This document shows positions 35,737 to 43,580 of a DNA stretch of 64,000 nucleotides, in pieces. A model generated the notes under the pieces. The model saw only the letters and a list, made by a program, of their open reading frames with translations, searched no databases and was not told where the DNA came from. Within the stretch, counting starts at the first letter, position 1. The number at the start of each line of letters is the position of its first letter. The stretch is taken from positions 124,001 to 188,000 of the forward strand of contig NZ_CP054393.1 in assembly GCF_018024475.1 (NCBI RefSeq), written 5' to 3'. This DNA is from Candidatus Phytoplasma luffae (GTDB taxonomy: Bacteria; Bacillota_I; Bacilli_A; Acholeplasmatales; Acholeplasmataceae). The position numbers and the translations under genes were made by a program.

Positions 35737-36888
35737 TTATCCCTCGGCCGAGGTAATGTCATAGAGTTCGTTTAATCCAGAAATAATTGAATCTTTATAT
35801 TGTTTTTCACCTTCTTTATATCGTTCTTCTAAATCTTTTTTTAATCCTTCGGCACGAGTTAACATATTTTGATACATTTTTTGGTCTGCTTCTAATATCC
35901 CAATTTGAACTTCTATTTCTTCTATTTCACCAACTATTTTTATTTCTTCATCTTGTAGTTTGTCGATTTCAGCTTCTAATATTCTTTTATTTTCTTCTCT
36001 TTTTTTTCTAACTTCTTCGGGTTGATTAGGTAAATATTTAAATTGTCCCCGAACTTCTTTTTTTTGATTAATTATTTTATTTTTATCGGCTTGATCTTGT
36101 TCTAGTTTTTGTTGTTGTGGTTTTAAAGCTTCTATTTGAGGTTGAAGAGAATTTAATTGTGCTTGGTATTCATCGCATTCAGTTTGTTTTTCATCAACGC
36201 CTGTTTTTTCTTTTTTTAATAAATTCAATGATAATTGCCAACTATTTTTTAGTTTATTGATTTGGGTTTTTTCTCGCTCTGATAAATCAGATGGTAATAA
36301 TGAATAATTAGTAGGTTCTGAGAGAACATAAGATTTGATTTGGTCTAAACGTTTTTGAGTGGTTTGGAATTTAGATTGAATACTATTAATTTTATTTGTT
36401 AGTTTTTTTAATTTTTCTTCAATATCTGATAAACTGTTTTCTACTCTATTTTTACTAGAATTTATGATATCTTGACTCAATTGGTGGGCTAAATCAAAAA
36501 GATATGAATGCAAATCATGTTCTTTTAACGTTTCAATTGTATCCATGATGCTATTTATATCATTTGAAATTTCTTTTTGAAATTGATCGTTAGATAAATC
36601 TGTTATTCCTCCATAAAAGTTAATAAAAAATTGAGAAGAATTAATAAGTTTGGTTTTTAGTTGTTTTTCTAATAAATTTATTTGATTTTCAAAATGTTGA
36701 ATTTTTTCAATAGATTGATTTATTTCATTTTGAACATTTTTATCAGCATTTTCAAAATTATACAACTGAATATTTTCTTCTTGTTTAACATCGTTGATGC
36801 CTTGATAAAAACCAATTATAATCGCTATTCCAAAAAGAGATGTGATAACAATAGTTACTAAATGTTTTTGAAAAAAATTATTATTCAT
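35737..36888 (-). CDS. Membrane-anchored long coiled-coil protein A
   Basis: 383 residues from the ATG at 36888, 11 bases after AAAGG; upstream starts add 3-13 residues. One N-terminal membrane helix (HLVTIVITSLFGIAIIIGFY) and then almost continuous coiled coil, with heptads from about residue 50 to the end. A block near 35824-35939 is identical in DNA to part of the neighbouring 539-residue gene. Such PMU genes are sometimes called SMC-like, but no ATPase head is present. It probably projects from the membrane; partner unknown. Confidence 0.75.
   Translation of the reverse strand: MNNNFFQKHLVTIVITSLFGIAIIIGFYQGINDVKQEENIQLYNFENADKNVQNEINQSIEKIQHFENQINLLEKQLKTKLINSSQFFINFYGGITDLSNDQFQKEISNDINSIMDTIETLKEHDLHSYLFDLAHQLSQDIINSSKNRVENSLSDIEEKLKKLTNKINSIQSKFQTTQKRLDQIKSYVLSEPTNYSLLPSDLSEREKTQINKLKNSWQLSLNLLKKEKTGVDEKQTECDEYQAQLNSLQPQIEALKPQQQKLEQDQADKNKIINQKKEVRGQFKYLPNQPEEVRKKREENKRILEAEIDKLQDEEIKIVGEIEEIEVQIGILEADQKMYQNMLTRAEGLKKDLEERYKEGEKQYKDSIISGLNELYDITSAEG
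35824..35939. repeat. 116-bp identical block, copy 1
   Basis: Identical to 37855-37970 over 116 bases although the genes around it differ. It encodes coiled coil (EIEEIEVQIGILEADQKM and following residues). Suggests recent gene conversion or recombination between the two coiled-coil genes. Confidence 0.85.
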
Positions 36889-36987
36889 AAATTTCATTTC
36901 CTTTCTGATAATAGTGATTATTATCAAATATTGAAATATGAATATATCACTATTATATAATTTTATGAATAAAATGTTTAAGGAAAA

Positions 36988-38607
36988 TTATTTTTTATTT
37001 GGTATCATAACCATTTCAGGGATTTTACCAACTCGTCTAGCTTGAAGGCGTTGTTGAGCACGAGCGTAACTCGGATTTTTTTGTTTTAATTGTTCTTTTA
37101 AAATTTTCAAATTTTCTTCTTTTGTTTCTAAATTTTCTTCTAATTTGGTTTCTTCTCTATATAATTTGCGAGTGCCAGAAGCTTTTTCTTGTTTTTTTAT
37201 TAATTCATTGATGATGATTTCATATTCATCAATGATATTACGTCTTCTTTCTTTAATATTTTTATCCAACTCTGAAGATTCATCAACTTCTTTTTTTAAA
37301 TTATCTTGACTTTGGCGAGTTTTATAATCAGCTTTTTTCTTTTTGTAATCTTTGTAGTCAGCGTCAAGTTTGGCTAAATCACGGTCGATGTCTTGATTAT
37401 ACATTTTTAAAGCTTCTTCGGTAATCATTTTTGGATGTTCATTGTTTTCGTTAATTGTTTCCATAAACATGTGATATAAACGGTGGCCTTCGTGAAGAAC
37501 TAAAGTAGCTTTTGACATACCTTGAGCGAACTTACGTGTAAAAGTAACTGCTTTGCCCATAATTTTCATACCATATTTAGCTGGGAATAAGTCAGTGATT
37601 TTATCAAAGGCTTTAAAACCCCATTTAACCATATTCCCCGCTGATGCTTCATGTTCTTTTTCATAAGTTATCATGCGGTTATACATTTCGCGATATTTTA
37701 ATTTTAATTCTTGATATACTGTTTTTTCGAGTTCGATTTCTGAAAGTTTTTTATCAATCGCATCAATTTCTTTTTGGATTTCGGCATGACGTACTTCGAC
37801 GGTTTGGATTCGGTTAAATATTGATTTTTCGGAATCTGATAAAAATTGATAGCTTTCTTCTAAATCTTTTTTTAATCCTTCGGCACGAGTTAACATATTT
37901 TGATACATTTTTTGGTCTGCTTCTAATATCCCAATTTGAACTTCTATTTCTTCTATTTCACCAACTATTTCCAAAATTTCATCTTGGAGTTTATCGATTT
38001 CCGCTTGTAATCTAATTTTATCATCAGGAGAAGCTAATTTTTCTTCTTCTTGTTTTTGTTTAATTTCTTTTTCTTTGGCATCTTTATCTTTTTCTAACTG
38101 AGTTAGCTTGCCTTTTAAGATAGTGATGTTACCTGTTGTGTTTTTTAATTGTTCTTTTATTTCTTTAATTTTTGTTTCATTTTGTTCTAACAATTCATGG
38201 ATTTGTTCTTTTTGTTTTTGGGAGGATTCTTGGGCATTGTAAAGTTCTTTTAATTCATCTTCACATTTTTTTAATTCACTTTCCCAATTAGTTTTTAATC
38301 CTTTGTAATTATTTATTGTATTTTCGTATTTATCGATGGCTTTGTCGATTTTATTGACTAATTGCCCTGCATATTTAGATGATGGTTCTGTTTTATGAAA
38401 GAAACATAAATAAATGAAACTTAAAATACCAATTATAATTAAAAAATAAGTTAAATAGCCTTTCCATGATGTTGTTGATTGTTGAGTGGGTGAAAGTTTT
38501 CTTTTAAAGAAAACAAATAGACCAAAGATGGTAGTGGCTATTAAAAAACAGGTGAAATAAGATTTAAATGATAAAAATCCTTTGATTAAGTCAAATGGTG
38601 TTAACAT
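36988..38607 (-). CDS. Membrane-anchored long coiled-coil protein B
   Basis: 539 residues. Two membrane helices at the N terminus (about 16-33 and 50-66), two coiled-coil stretches (about 85-300 and 400-515) and between them a globular or amphipathic region (MVKWGFKAFDKITDLFPAKYG, MKIMGKAVTFTRKFAQGM). It follows the AAA ATPase gene by three bases and precedes protein A. The N-terminal part matches the truncated plus-strand pseudogene at 46158-46506. No nuclease, ATPase or enzyme motif is seen. Function unknown. Confidence 0.75.
   Translation of the reverse strand: MLTPFDLIKGFLSFKSYFTCFLIATTIFGLFVFFKRKLSPTQQSTTSWKGYLTYFLIIIGILSFIYLCFFHKTEPSSKYAGQLVNKIDKAIDKYENTINNYKGLKTNWESELKKCEDELKELYNAQESSQKQKEQIHELLEQNETKIKEIKEQLKNTTGNITILKGKLTQLEKDKDAKEKEIKQKQEEEKLASPDDKIRLQAEIDKLQDEILEIVGEIEEIEVQIGILEADQKMYQNMLTRAEGLKKDLEESYQFLSDSEKSIFNRIQTVEVRHAEIQKEIDAIDKKLSEIELEKTVYQELKLKYREMYNRMITYEKEHEASAGNMVKWGFKAFDKITDLFPAKYGMKIMGKAVTFTRKFAQGMSKATLVLHEGHRLYHMFMETINENNEHPKMITEEALKMYNQDIDRDLAKLDADYKDYKKKKADYKTRQSQDNLKKEVDESSELDKNIKERRRNIIDEYEIIINELIKKQEKASGTRKLYREETKLEENLETKEENLKILKEQLKQKNPSYARAQQRLQARRVGKIPEMVMIPNKK
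37855..37970. repeat. 116-bp identical block, copy 2
   Basis: Same sequence and orientation as 35824-35939, 2031 bases away; lies inside coiled-coil protein B. Confidence 0.85.
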
Positions 38608-38610
38608 ATA

Positions 38611-39813
38611 TTATTCATCTCCTTTTTGGTTTTTTTCTATTTGGTCTAATATATTTATATTAGGAGAAATTATCATTTTATATGCTTGTTTTAAATCTTC
38701 TTTGTTGATTTCATTTCTTCTAGTTTCACCTTGACCTCTGTTTTTCGCAAAGATTGTTACTGTTGTTTTTAAGAGGTTTTCCAAAGTACGATTGGCTTGT
38801 TTGAATTGATGGTTTGGCGGTAATATTTCTAAAGCTTCGTTAATGACTTCATATAAGTATTGTTTGGCTTCTTCACTATAAGGGTTTTTACGTTTGTTGA
38901 TTAAAAATTCTAGGAATTGTTTTCTTTCTTCTTTGTTGCCTGGTTTGACTTCGATATTGTAAGTGAATCTTGATTTGATGGCATCATCGATTTGGTTAAT
39001 GTGGTTTGTAGCTCCAATGATGAAAATAGGTTTTTCAGGGTTGTTTTTAAAAGATGTCAATTCAGTTTTGAATTGATTCACAACATTGGCAATTTCTGAA
39101 TCAGTTTCTAAAGTGCTTAAATCAGTAAAGATAGTTTCGCATTCATCTAAAAAGATGATTGCGCCATTGTTTTGGGCTGCTTCTTCGCGAGCTGTCATAA
39201 ATAAATCTTTGACTAATTGAGGGGCGATACCTTTGTATTTTTGTGAGAATAAAGAGCTGCTTACTTCAAAGAAGGGTAAATTAGTTTCTTTGGCTAAGGA
39301 TCTTGCGAGAGTGGTTTTTCCTGTTCCAGGGGCTCCATACATTAAAATACCTAGAGGAGATTCGATTTCTCCAATATTTTTGTAGTTTTCTTTGTTGTTG
39401 AGATAATCAATAAATCCATCTAATGCTTGTTTTTCTTCTTTGAAACCGATTAGTTGGTTGAATCCTGGGAATTTATTGTTGTTAGAAGGTTTAAATAATA
39501 ATTCTTCTTGGTTATCGTTCGGGATTATTGTTTTTTCTTGTAATTCTGATGAAGAAAAAGTTTGAATTTTTTCTGGTGATGAATTATTTTTAGTTATTTG
39601 GTCTTCTAAATATTTTTTAGTTTCTTGGTTAGTTTTGTTTTGGGTTTCTAATCTTTTATGATGATTTAGGATTTGGGTTTGATTTTCGATTAAAGCTTGA
39701 TGGTGGATCCAAACTTGAATTCCTAAAAATAAAATGATAGATGTTATAATGATTATTATTAAATTAGTTGGATTTAAATTTTTATTTTGATTTTTTTTAA
39801 TATTCATTTTCAT
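38611..39813 (-). CDS. Membrane-bound AAA ATPase, FtsH-like without protease domain
   Basis: 400 residues. One N-terminal membrane helix (LIIIIITSIILFLGIQVWI), a polar linker, then a AAA domain: Walker A GAPGTGKTT (160-168), Walker B IIFLDECETIF (Asp223, Glu224), sensor-1 IIGATNHINQ, Arg finger region DAIKSRF and a C-terminal lid. The M41 zinc protease (HExxH) of FtsH is entirely missing although the frame ends naturally. PMU copies are often named hflB/ftsH, but this protein can only unfold or remodel. It heads a four-gene cassette with coiled-coil proteins A and B and a secreted protein. Confidence 0.88.
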   Translation of the reverse strand: MKMNIKKNQNKNLNPTNLIIIIITSIILFLGIQVWIHHQALIENQTQILNHHKRLETQNKTNQETKKYLEDQITKNNSSPEKIQTFSSSELQEKTIIPNDNQEELLFKPSNNNKFPGFNQLIGFKEEKQALDGFIDYLNNKENYKNIGEIESPLGILMYGAPGTGKTTLARSLAKETNLPFFEVSSSLFSQKYKGIAPQLVKDLFMTAREEAAQNNGAIIFLDECETIFTDLSTLETDSEIANVVNQFKTELTSFKNNPEKPIFIIGATNHINQIDDAIKSRFTYNIEVKPGNKEERKQFLEFLINKRKNPYSEEAKQYLYEVINEALEILPPNHQFKQANRTLENLLKTTVTIFAKNRGQGETRRNEINKEDLKQAYKMIISPNINILDQIEKNQKGDE

Positions 39814-39837
39814 ATTAATACCTTTCTGAAAAATAAA

Positions 39838-39869
39838 AAAAGACTAATACAAATTTTGTTTAGTCTTTT
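39838..39869 (-). terminator. PMU hairpin terminator
   Basis: AAAAGACTAA (39838-39847) pairs with TTAGTCTTTT (39860-39869), between the 201-residue gene and the AAA ATPase gene. Confidence 0.78.
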
Positions 39870-39875
39870 AATATT

Positions 39876-40481
39876 TTATTTTGCTAATTGAGCAATTTTG
39901 TTTTCGATAGTTTGATTTCCGCCTTCGAAAGATTTACCTTGGGAATCGACTAATTCGTAATCACAAATTAATTCTAATTGAGGGTTTTTGGAATTGATGA
40001 TTTCTTTTTGTTCGATGCTAATTTGAATTTTAATAATTCCAATACCTTTGTCGTTTAATATCATTTGGGGACGTTTTGTGTCGTCATAATCATTGTTATT
40101 AACTTTGAGGCTTATGTTTAAATATTTTTCTGGGTTGTTAAAGGATTGGTTAGTGTTATATTGGGTTGATAATTTTAAATATAAGGGTATTGAAATATCT
40201 ATTCCATTTGAGTTAAGGATTGCTTCGTGTTCGATAGTAATTAAGTGATTGTATTTTTTTTGGCTTAAGTTAGGAATTGAAATCGGCAAAAGTATTTGAT
40301 TTTCGTTGTTGCCACCCGTTCGTTCAACAGTGAAAATAGGAAAATCATTTATTAAATTTATTTTTTCTTTTCTTTGTTTGTTAAAGTAATCGTTTAAAGC
40401 ATAAATTGAGATAATTGAGAAAAATAGAACAATTACAAATGTTATGATAATTAATATTTTATTTTTATTTTGTGTTTTCAT
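39876..40481 (-). CDS. Membrane-anchored PMU protein with beta-rich outer domain
   Basis: 201 residues. N-terminal helix (ILIIITFVIVLFFSIISIYAL), then about 165 residues, outside the cell, rich in beta-type segments (ILLPISIPNLSQ, ISIPLYLKLSTQYN, PQLELICDYELVDSQG). No Cys pairs or enzyme motifs. Its ATG overlaps the stop of the 98-residue gene, so the two are coupled. Ends at a terminator. Unknown function; conserved in layout with other PMU membrane proteins. Confidence 0.72.
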   Translation of the reverse strand: MKTQNKNKILIIITFVIVLFFSIISIYALNDYFNKQRKEKINLINDFPIFTVERTGGNNENQILLPISIPNLSQKKYNHLITIEHEAILNSNGIDISIPLYLKLSTQYNTNQSFNNPEKYLNISLKVNNNDYDDTKRPQMILNDKGIGIIKIQISIEQKEIINSKNPQLELICDYELVDSQGKSFEGGNQTIENKIAQLAK

Positions 40482-40777
40482 TATTTGTTTCCTCCTGAAA
40501 AAATTGTTTTAATTAAATCAATAAAATTATTGATTCCTGTTGTTAACCAAGGGATTTGGTTTTGGTAATAAATAACGTTGACATGTAAAATAAAATATAA
40601 AATGATAGTTAAATAAGTAATTATTTTTAATAAATTTAGTTTATTGATATTAGGAGTTGGGGGTGAAATGTGATGATTGAGTTTTTTTGTTTCTGGGATT
40701 GATATTTTTTGATTTGGGTTTTGGGTTTTGGTTAATTTTTTATTTGGTTTTTTAGTGATAATTATTTTTTTTGACAT
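40481..40777 (-). CDS. Small single-span PMU membrane protein
   Basis: 98 residues. A basic, Asn/Pro-rich cytoplasmic part of about 48 residues (TKKPNKKLTKTQNPNQKI) is followed by a helix (LLKIITYLTIILYFILHVNVIYY) and a second short hydrophobic tail near IPWLTTGINNFIDLI. AAAGGAGAAAA precedes the ATG. Overlaps the next gene by one base. Function unknown. Confidence 0.65.
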   Translation of the reverse strand: MSKKIIITKKPNKKLTKTQNPNQKISIPETKKLNHHISPPTPNINKLNLLKIITYLTIILYFILHVNVIYYQNQIPWLTTGINNFIDLIKTIFSGGNK

Positions 40778-40891
40778 GTTTTTTCTCCTTTGTATTAATT
40801 ATTTATTTCTTTGTTACTTTCTAAATTGTTTTTTTCTTAATAATTATTTTTGGTTTTTTTGGATTTTCATTTTTAGTTTCCTTTCTTTTTT

Positions 40892-41527
40892 TTATATTTT
40901 AAATTTACTTAATTTTTTTAAATAAGTTGTCTGTTGTAATTCTTGTTTATTGAGTTTTAATAATTCTAAATACTTTTTGCCGTCTGCAATCATTTGGTTA
41001 ATAAAATTATTATCTTGATAAACCCTAACAACATGATAATTAGTGTCATTAAAATAAACAAAGAAATAAGCGAATTTAGATTGAGAACAATATAATTGAC
41101 ATTGAACTTGCGCCCAGTAATTAGAAGGGATTTTTTTATGTGAAAAGAAACCATTCCAAGTAGAGGAGATGTTGTTATTTTCATCTACATAAGGACATTT
41201 AATTTCTAATAAAGTGTTGGTTTGTTCGTTATAACCGTCAAGACTTGCAGAAAACATATCTAAAGTATCATCAGTAAAGATGGTATCAGGGAATTTTAGA
41301 TTAGTTATTTTTTCAAAAAAAGTTCTCGCTAGGGGTTCGGTTTTGTTGCCGTGTTCGGTGAATTTATTGCTTGTAAATGTTGTTCCAAATATTTTGTCAT
41401 GTATTAATTGTTCTAAACTTCTAAATTTGTCATTTCCTGTAATACTTCCTATTTCAGAGGCATTGATATATTTTTTGCGATGATTATACCACTCAGAAGT
41501 TCGTTGGTTTAAATTATTAATTTTCAT
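40892..41527 (-). CDS. YqaJ-type viral recombinase nuclease
   Basis: 211 residues. YqaJ-family (lambda exonuclease-like) PD-(D/E)xK nuclease that resects DNA ends for single-strand annealing. Seen: RTSEWYNHRKKYINASEIGSI at the start (RxxxWhxxR and SE-GxI), HGNKTEPLA (Glu64), SLDG (Asp97), LEIKCP (Glu108, Lys110) and the Tyr/Gln block YWAQVQCQLYCS near residue 150. A phage-like component beside ssb suggests recombination-dependent mobility. It starts directly at the end of the 76-residue gene. Confidence 0.87.
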   Translation of the reverse strand: MKINNLNQRTSEWYNHRKKYINASEIGSITGNDKFRSLEQLIHDKIFGTTFTSNKFTEHGNKTEPLARTFFEKITNLKFPDTIFTDDTLDMFSASLDGYNEQTNTLLEIKCPYVDENNNISSTWNGFFSHKKIPSNYWAQVQCQLYCSQSKFAYFFVYFNDTNYHVVRVYQDNNFINQMIADGKKYLELLKLNKQELQQTTYLKKLSKFKI

Positions 41528-41758
41528 TTAATTATTTTCACTTTCTAAATTATTTTTTTCTTTTGAATTGTTATTTGGGTTTGGAATAATTGAAGATGAT
41601 TTATTGGGTTTGTTATCTTTTTTAGTTTCATCTGTTTTATTAATTTCTGGTAATGGAAAAAAATTAAAAAAGATTTTTTTGATAATAAACATTAAAGCAG
41701 TTGCGAATAGGGCGCCAACGATAAATCCAATGGCGAAATTAAGTTCATTCATTTTCAT
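41528..41758 (-). CDS. Small PMU membrane protein, 76 residues
   Basis: One N-terminal membrane helix (FAIGFIVGALFATALMFIIKK) and a polar Asn/Lys/Ser tail. It overlaps the upstream 146-residue gene by 14 bases and abuts the YqaJ gene. The GxxxG-like helix may help oligomers form. Function unknown. Confidence 0.65.
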   Translation of the reverse strand: MKMNELNFAIGFIVGALFATALMFIIKKIFFNFFPLPEINKTDETKKDNKPNKSSSIIPNPNNNSKEKNNLESENN

Positions 41759-42185
41759 TTTCCTTTCCGTGAGGTTTGTTGTTGTTTTTTAATTTTAGTA
41801 TTTTTTTTCTTGCTTTTTTCTCTTGCCAATGAGCAACTTTTACTTTTTGCACTTCTAATTGGGATTGGAGTTTTTCTTGGTTTTCATTTATTTTATCTAG
41901 TTTTTTTAATAACTGTTTTTCTAAATATTCTTGTTTGGCGTTTTGGATTTCTAAATTTTGGAGTTTTTTGTTGGGGAAAAAGAGGCCTAAAATCAAATCT
42001 TTGACGAAAATCAAAATATTTGCAATTAATTTAAAAATAGGTTTGAAACCAGAGACAATAAGAATAGTGAAAATCGTTGTTTGGATTCCGTCTATTCTTC
42101 GTTCAAGGATTTCGGTAGTGCTAAATCCTTTAGAGTAATTTAAGATAAAATTGCTAATTGTTGCAAATAATGAAAAAATAAACAT
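41745..42185 (-). CDS. Two-span membrane protein with coiled-coil tail
   Basis: 146 residues. Hydrophobic segments near 1-20 and 35-72 (IFTILIVSGFKPIFKLIANI, then ILIFVKDLILGLFF), then a charged coiled coil (QEYLEKQLLKKLDKINENQE). This resembles the layout of phage holins or small stress proteins, but no family is recognised. It lies between the HU-like gene and the 76-residue gene in one transcript. Confidence 0.65.
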   Translation of the reverse strand: MFIFSLFATISNFILNYSKGFSTTEILERRIDGIQTTIFTILIVSGFKPIFKLIANILIFVKDLILGLFFPNKKLQNLEIQNAKQEYLEKQLLKKLDKINENQEKLQSQLEVQKVKVAHWQEKKARKKILKLKNNNKPHGKENENE

Positions 42186-42197
42186 AATTTATTCTCC

Positions 42198-42488
42198 TTA
42201 TTTTAATTTAAGGTTTTTGACTTCATCTTTAATAGTTTTAGAAAGTTTAAAATTTACCACAGTTTTTGTAGGGATTTTGAGTTTTTTACCTGTTTGGGGG
42301 TTTCTTCCCACGCGGGCTTTTCTTGATTTTAAGATGAATTTGCCAATTGAAGGTGATAATACCACTTCTTCGTTGGATGTGATTGCTTTGATTAAAGCAT
42401 TTTCGAACGAGTTGTAAAAATCTTGGGTTTGAGTAACCGAAGTTTTATGCATTACTGCGATAGTTTTGATTAATTCTTTTTTTGTCAT
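42198..42488 (-). CDS. himA: HU/IHF-family DNA-binding protein
   Basis: 96 residues. Bacterial histone-like fold: TKKELIKTIAVMHKTS at the start, then VVLSPSIGKFILKSRKARVGRNPQTGK with the DNA-bending Pro in the RNPQTGK arm, and the closing KTIKDEVK. It would compact and bend the element's DNA, perhaps for origin or transposition complexes. Start follows ssb by 15 bases. Confidence 0.92.
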   Translation of the reverse strand: MTKKELIKTIAVMHKTSVTQTQDFYNSFENALIKAITSNEEVVLSPSIGKFILKSRKARVGRNPQTGKKLKIPTKTVVNFKLSKTIKDEVKNLKLK

Positions 42489-42503
42489 TTTAGTGACTCC
42501 TTT

Positions 42504-42827
42504 TTAATTTTGGGTTGGGGGGTTATTATCTAAAAAGATAACATTGTTTAAAATAACTTTAGTATTGGTTTTGTTTTGGTTTTCGTTATTAGTGTATTTT
42601 TGAATAGATAATGTTCCTTCTATATATATTTTTGAACCTTTGTGTAAATATTTACTCATGTTTTCTGCTTGATTACGAAAGGCAACACAGTGGATGAATT
42701 GAACTTTATCTTTATTGTTGATAGCTAAGTTGAAATCAATTTTTGTGATTTGTTCATTATTAATATGAATGTATTGTGATTCTAGGGCGTTAGTGATGCG
42801 GCCGATTAATTGAACTTTATTTAACAT
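42504..42827 (-). CDS. ssb: Single-stranded DNA-binding protein
   Basis: 107 residues, an OB-fold SSB: LNKVQLIGRITNALE, then FNLAINNKDKVQFIHCVAFRNQAENMSKYL and KGSKIYIEGTLSIQKYTNNEN. The acidic C-terminal tail (DDIPF) of chromosomal SSB is missing, so it probably cannot recruit the host SSB partners in the usual way. It starts four bases after the sigma factor gene ends. Confidence 0.92.
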   Translation of the reverse strand: MLNKVQLIGRITNALESQYIHINNEQITKIDFNLAINNKDKVQFIHCVAFRNQAENMSKYLHKGSKIYIEGTLSIQKYTNNENQNKTNTKVILNNVIFLDNNPPTQN

Positions 42828-42831
42828 TTTT

Positions 42832-43452
42832 TTATTTCTCCATTGGTTTTTTAGGTTTTAATTTTAGAATAGCTATTTTTTTGATGTTGATTATTGTTTG
42901 AAGTTTTAAATTTATTTTTAGCGCGATCTCTTGGTTGGTATGAGGTCGTTGATAAGTTTCGTTGATGTTGTCTAAAGTGATACCAAAACTTAAACAAATA
43001 ATATTAAATCCTGTTTTACTTAATTTCTTTTTTAGTTTTTTTAACAAACATTCGTGATTTGTTTGTTTTAACCATAATTGATGAGGATTGGGGTTGCTGA
43101 TTTTATAAGGTTGATATTTTTCTTCTTGAAAACTAATATTGTTTGGTTTAGTAGATTTTTGTGGGATTGAAGGAGAATAACTTTTTCTTATTAGTTCATT
43201 GATTTCAGATTTAATTGTTGGTTTTGCATAGGCGATAAAGTCATAACCTAAATCTTGGTAATTACTTAGGGCTTTCGTTAATCCTAAAACTCCTTCTTGA
43301 TATAAATCTTGTTTTTGGAGCAATTTAGGATAATATTTAAATTTACCAACAATTTTATTTATTAATGGCAAATGAAGATCAATTAATTGATCTCTTATTT
43401 CTAAATTCTTTTTATTTTTTAAAAAATCTTTAAATAATTTTTTTCTTAACAT
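42832..43452 (-). CDS. RNA polymerase sigma-70 family factor of the mobile unit
   Basis: 206 residues. Region 2 is visible: LIDLHLPLINKIVGKFKYY, DLYQEGVLGLTKALSNYQ and YDFIAYAKPTIKSEINELIRK (2.3-2.4). A degenerate region 4 follows (LSKTGFNIICLSFG, HTNQEIALKINL). PMU copies are named fliA, sigF or rpoF. As the first gene of the unit it probably switches on PMU transcription. GAAAGGG precedes the ATG and abuts a perfect palindrome (43461-43482). Confidence 0.85.
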   Translation of the reverse strand: MLRKKLFKDFLKNKKNLEIRDQLIDLHLPLINKIVGKFKYYPKLLQKQDLYQEGVLGLTKALSNYQDLGYDFIAYAKPTIKSEINELIRKSYSPSIPQKSTKPNNISFQEEKYQPYKISNPNPHQLWLKQTNHECLLKKLKKKLSKTGFNIICLSFGITLDNINETYQRPHTNQEIALKINLKLQTIINIKKIAILKLKPKKPMEK

Positions 43453-43460
43453 TTAATCCC

Positions 43461-43482
43461 TTTCTAAAAACGTTTTTAGAAA
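43461..43482. promoter_or_regulatory. Perfect 22-bp palindrome upstream of the sigma gene
   Basis: Half-site TTTCTAAAAA, centre CG, then TTTTTAGAAA. It partly covers the ribosome binding site of the sigma gene, so it could be a dimeric repressor operator or a hairpin that hides the site. Confidence 0.6.
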
Positions 43483-43519
43483 AGATATGAAAATTAATTT
43501 TATTCTTAGAGAATAAAAA

Positions 43520-43543
43520 AAGACTAACTTAATAGTTAGCCTT
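43520..43543. terminator. Hairpin at the right edge of the PMU
   Basis: AAGACTAACT (43520-43529) pairs with AGTTAGCCTT (43534-43543) with one mismatch. It belongs to the same AAAGAC...GTCTTT hairpin class as the internal PMU terminators and may insulate the unit from its flank. Confidence 0.6.
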
Positions 43544-43561
43544 AAAGAAATTTTAAAAAAC

Positions 43562-43580
43562 AAAAAGTGTCTAAAGTTTT
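43562..43580 (+). repeat. Right 19-bp direct repeat of the mobile unit
   Basis: Identical copy of AAAAAGTGTCTAAAGTTTT at 27077-27095. The truncated gene at 43575-44415 begins inside it: the frame there is closed by a TAA in the repeat. Confidence 0.65.

Larger units (their letters stand above)
27077..43580 (-). mobile_element. Potential mobile unit (PMU), about 16.5 kb
   Basis: Classic PMU content: tra5 transposase at one end, then dnaG, dnaB, tmk, an FtsH-like ATPase gene, HU-like gene, ssb and sigma factor, all on one strand, with membrane and secreted proteins as cargo. All main frames are open, unlike the debris on both sides. Bounds are set by the 19-bp direct repeats. A candidate iteron origin lies between transposase and dnaG. 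PMUs are known to exist as linear insertions and as circular extrachromosomal DNA. Confidence 0.8.

Noticed and set aside
36988-38607. SMC chromosome segregation protein
   Set aside because: Long coiled coil, but no Walker A, Walker B or ABC signature and two membrane helices at the N terminus.
38611-39813. True FtsH protease
   Set aside because: The AAA part matches, but the HExxH zinc protease domain is missing and the gene ends naturally, so the name FtsH/HflB would mislead.
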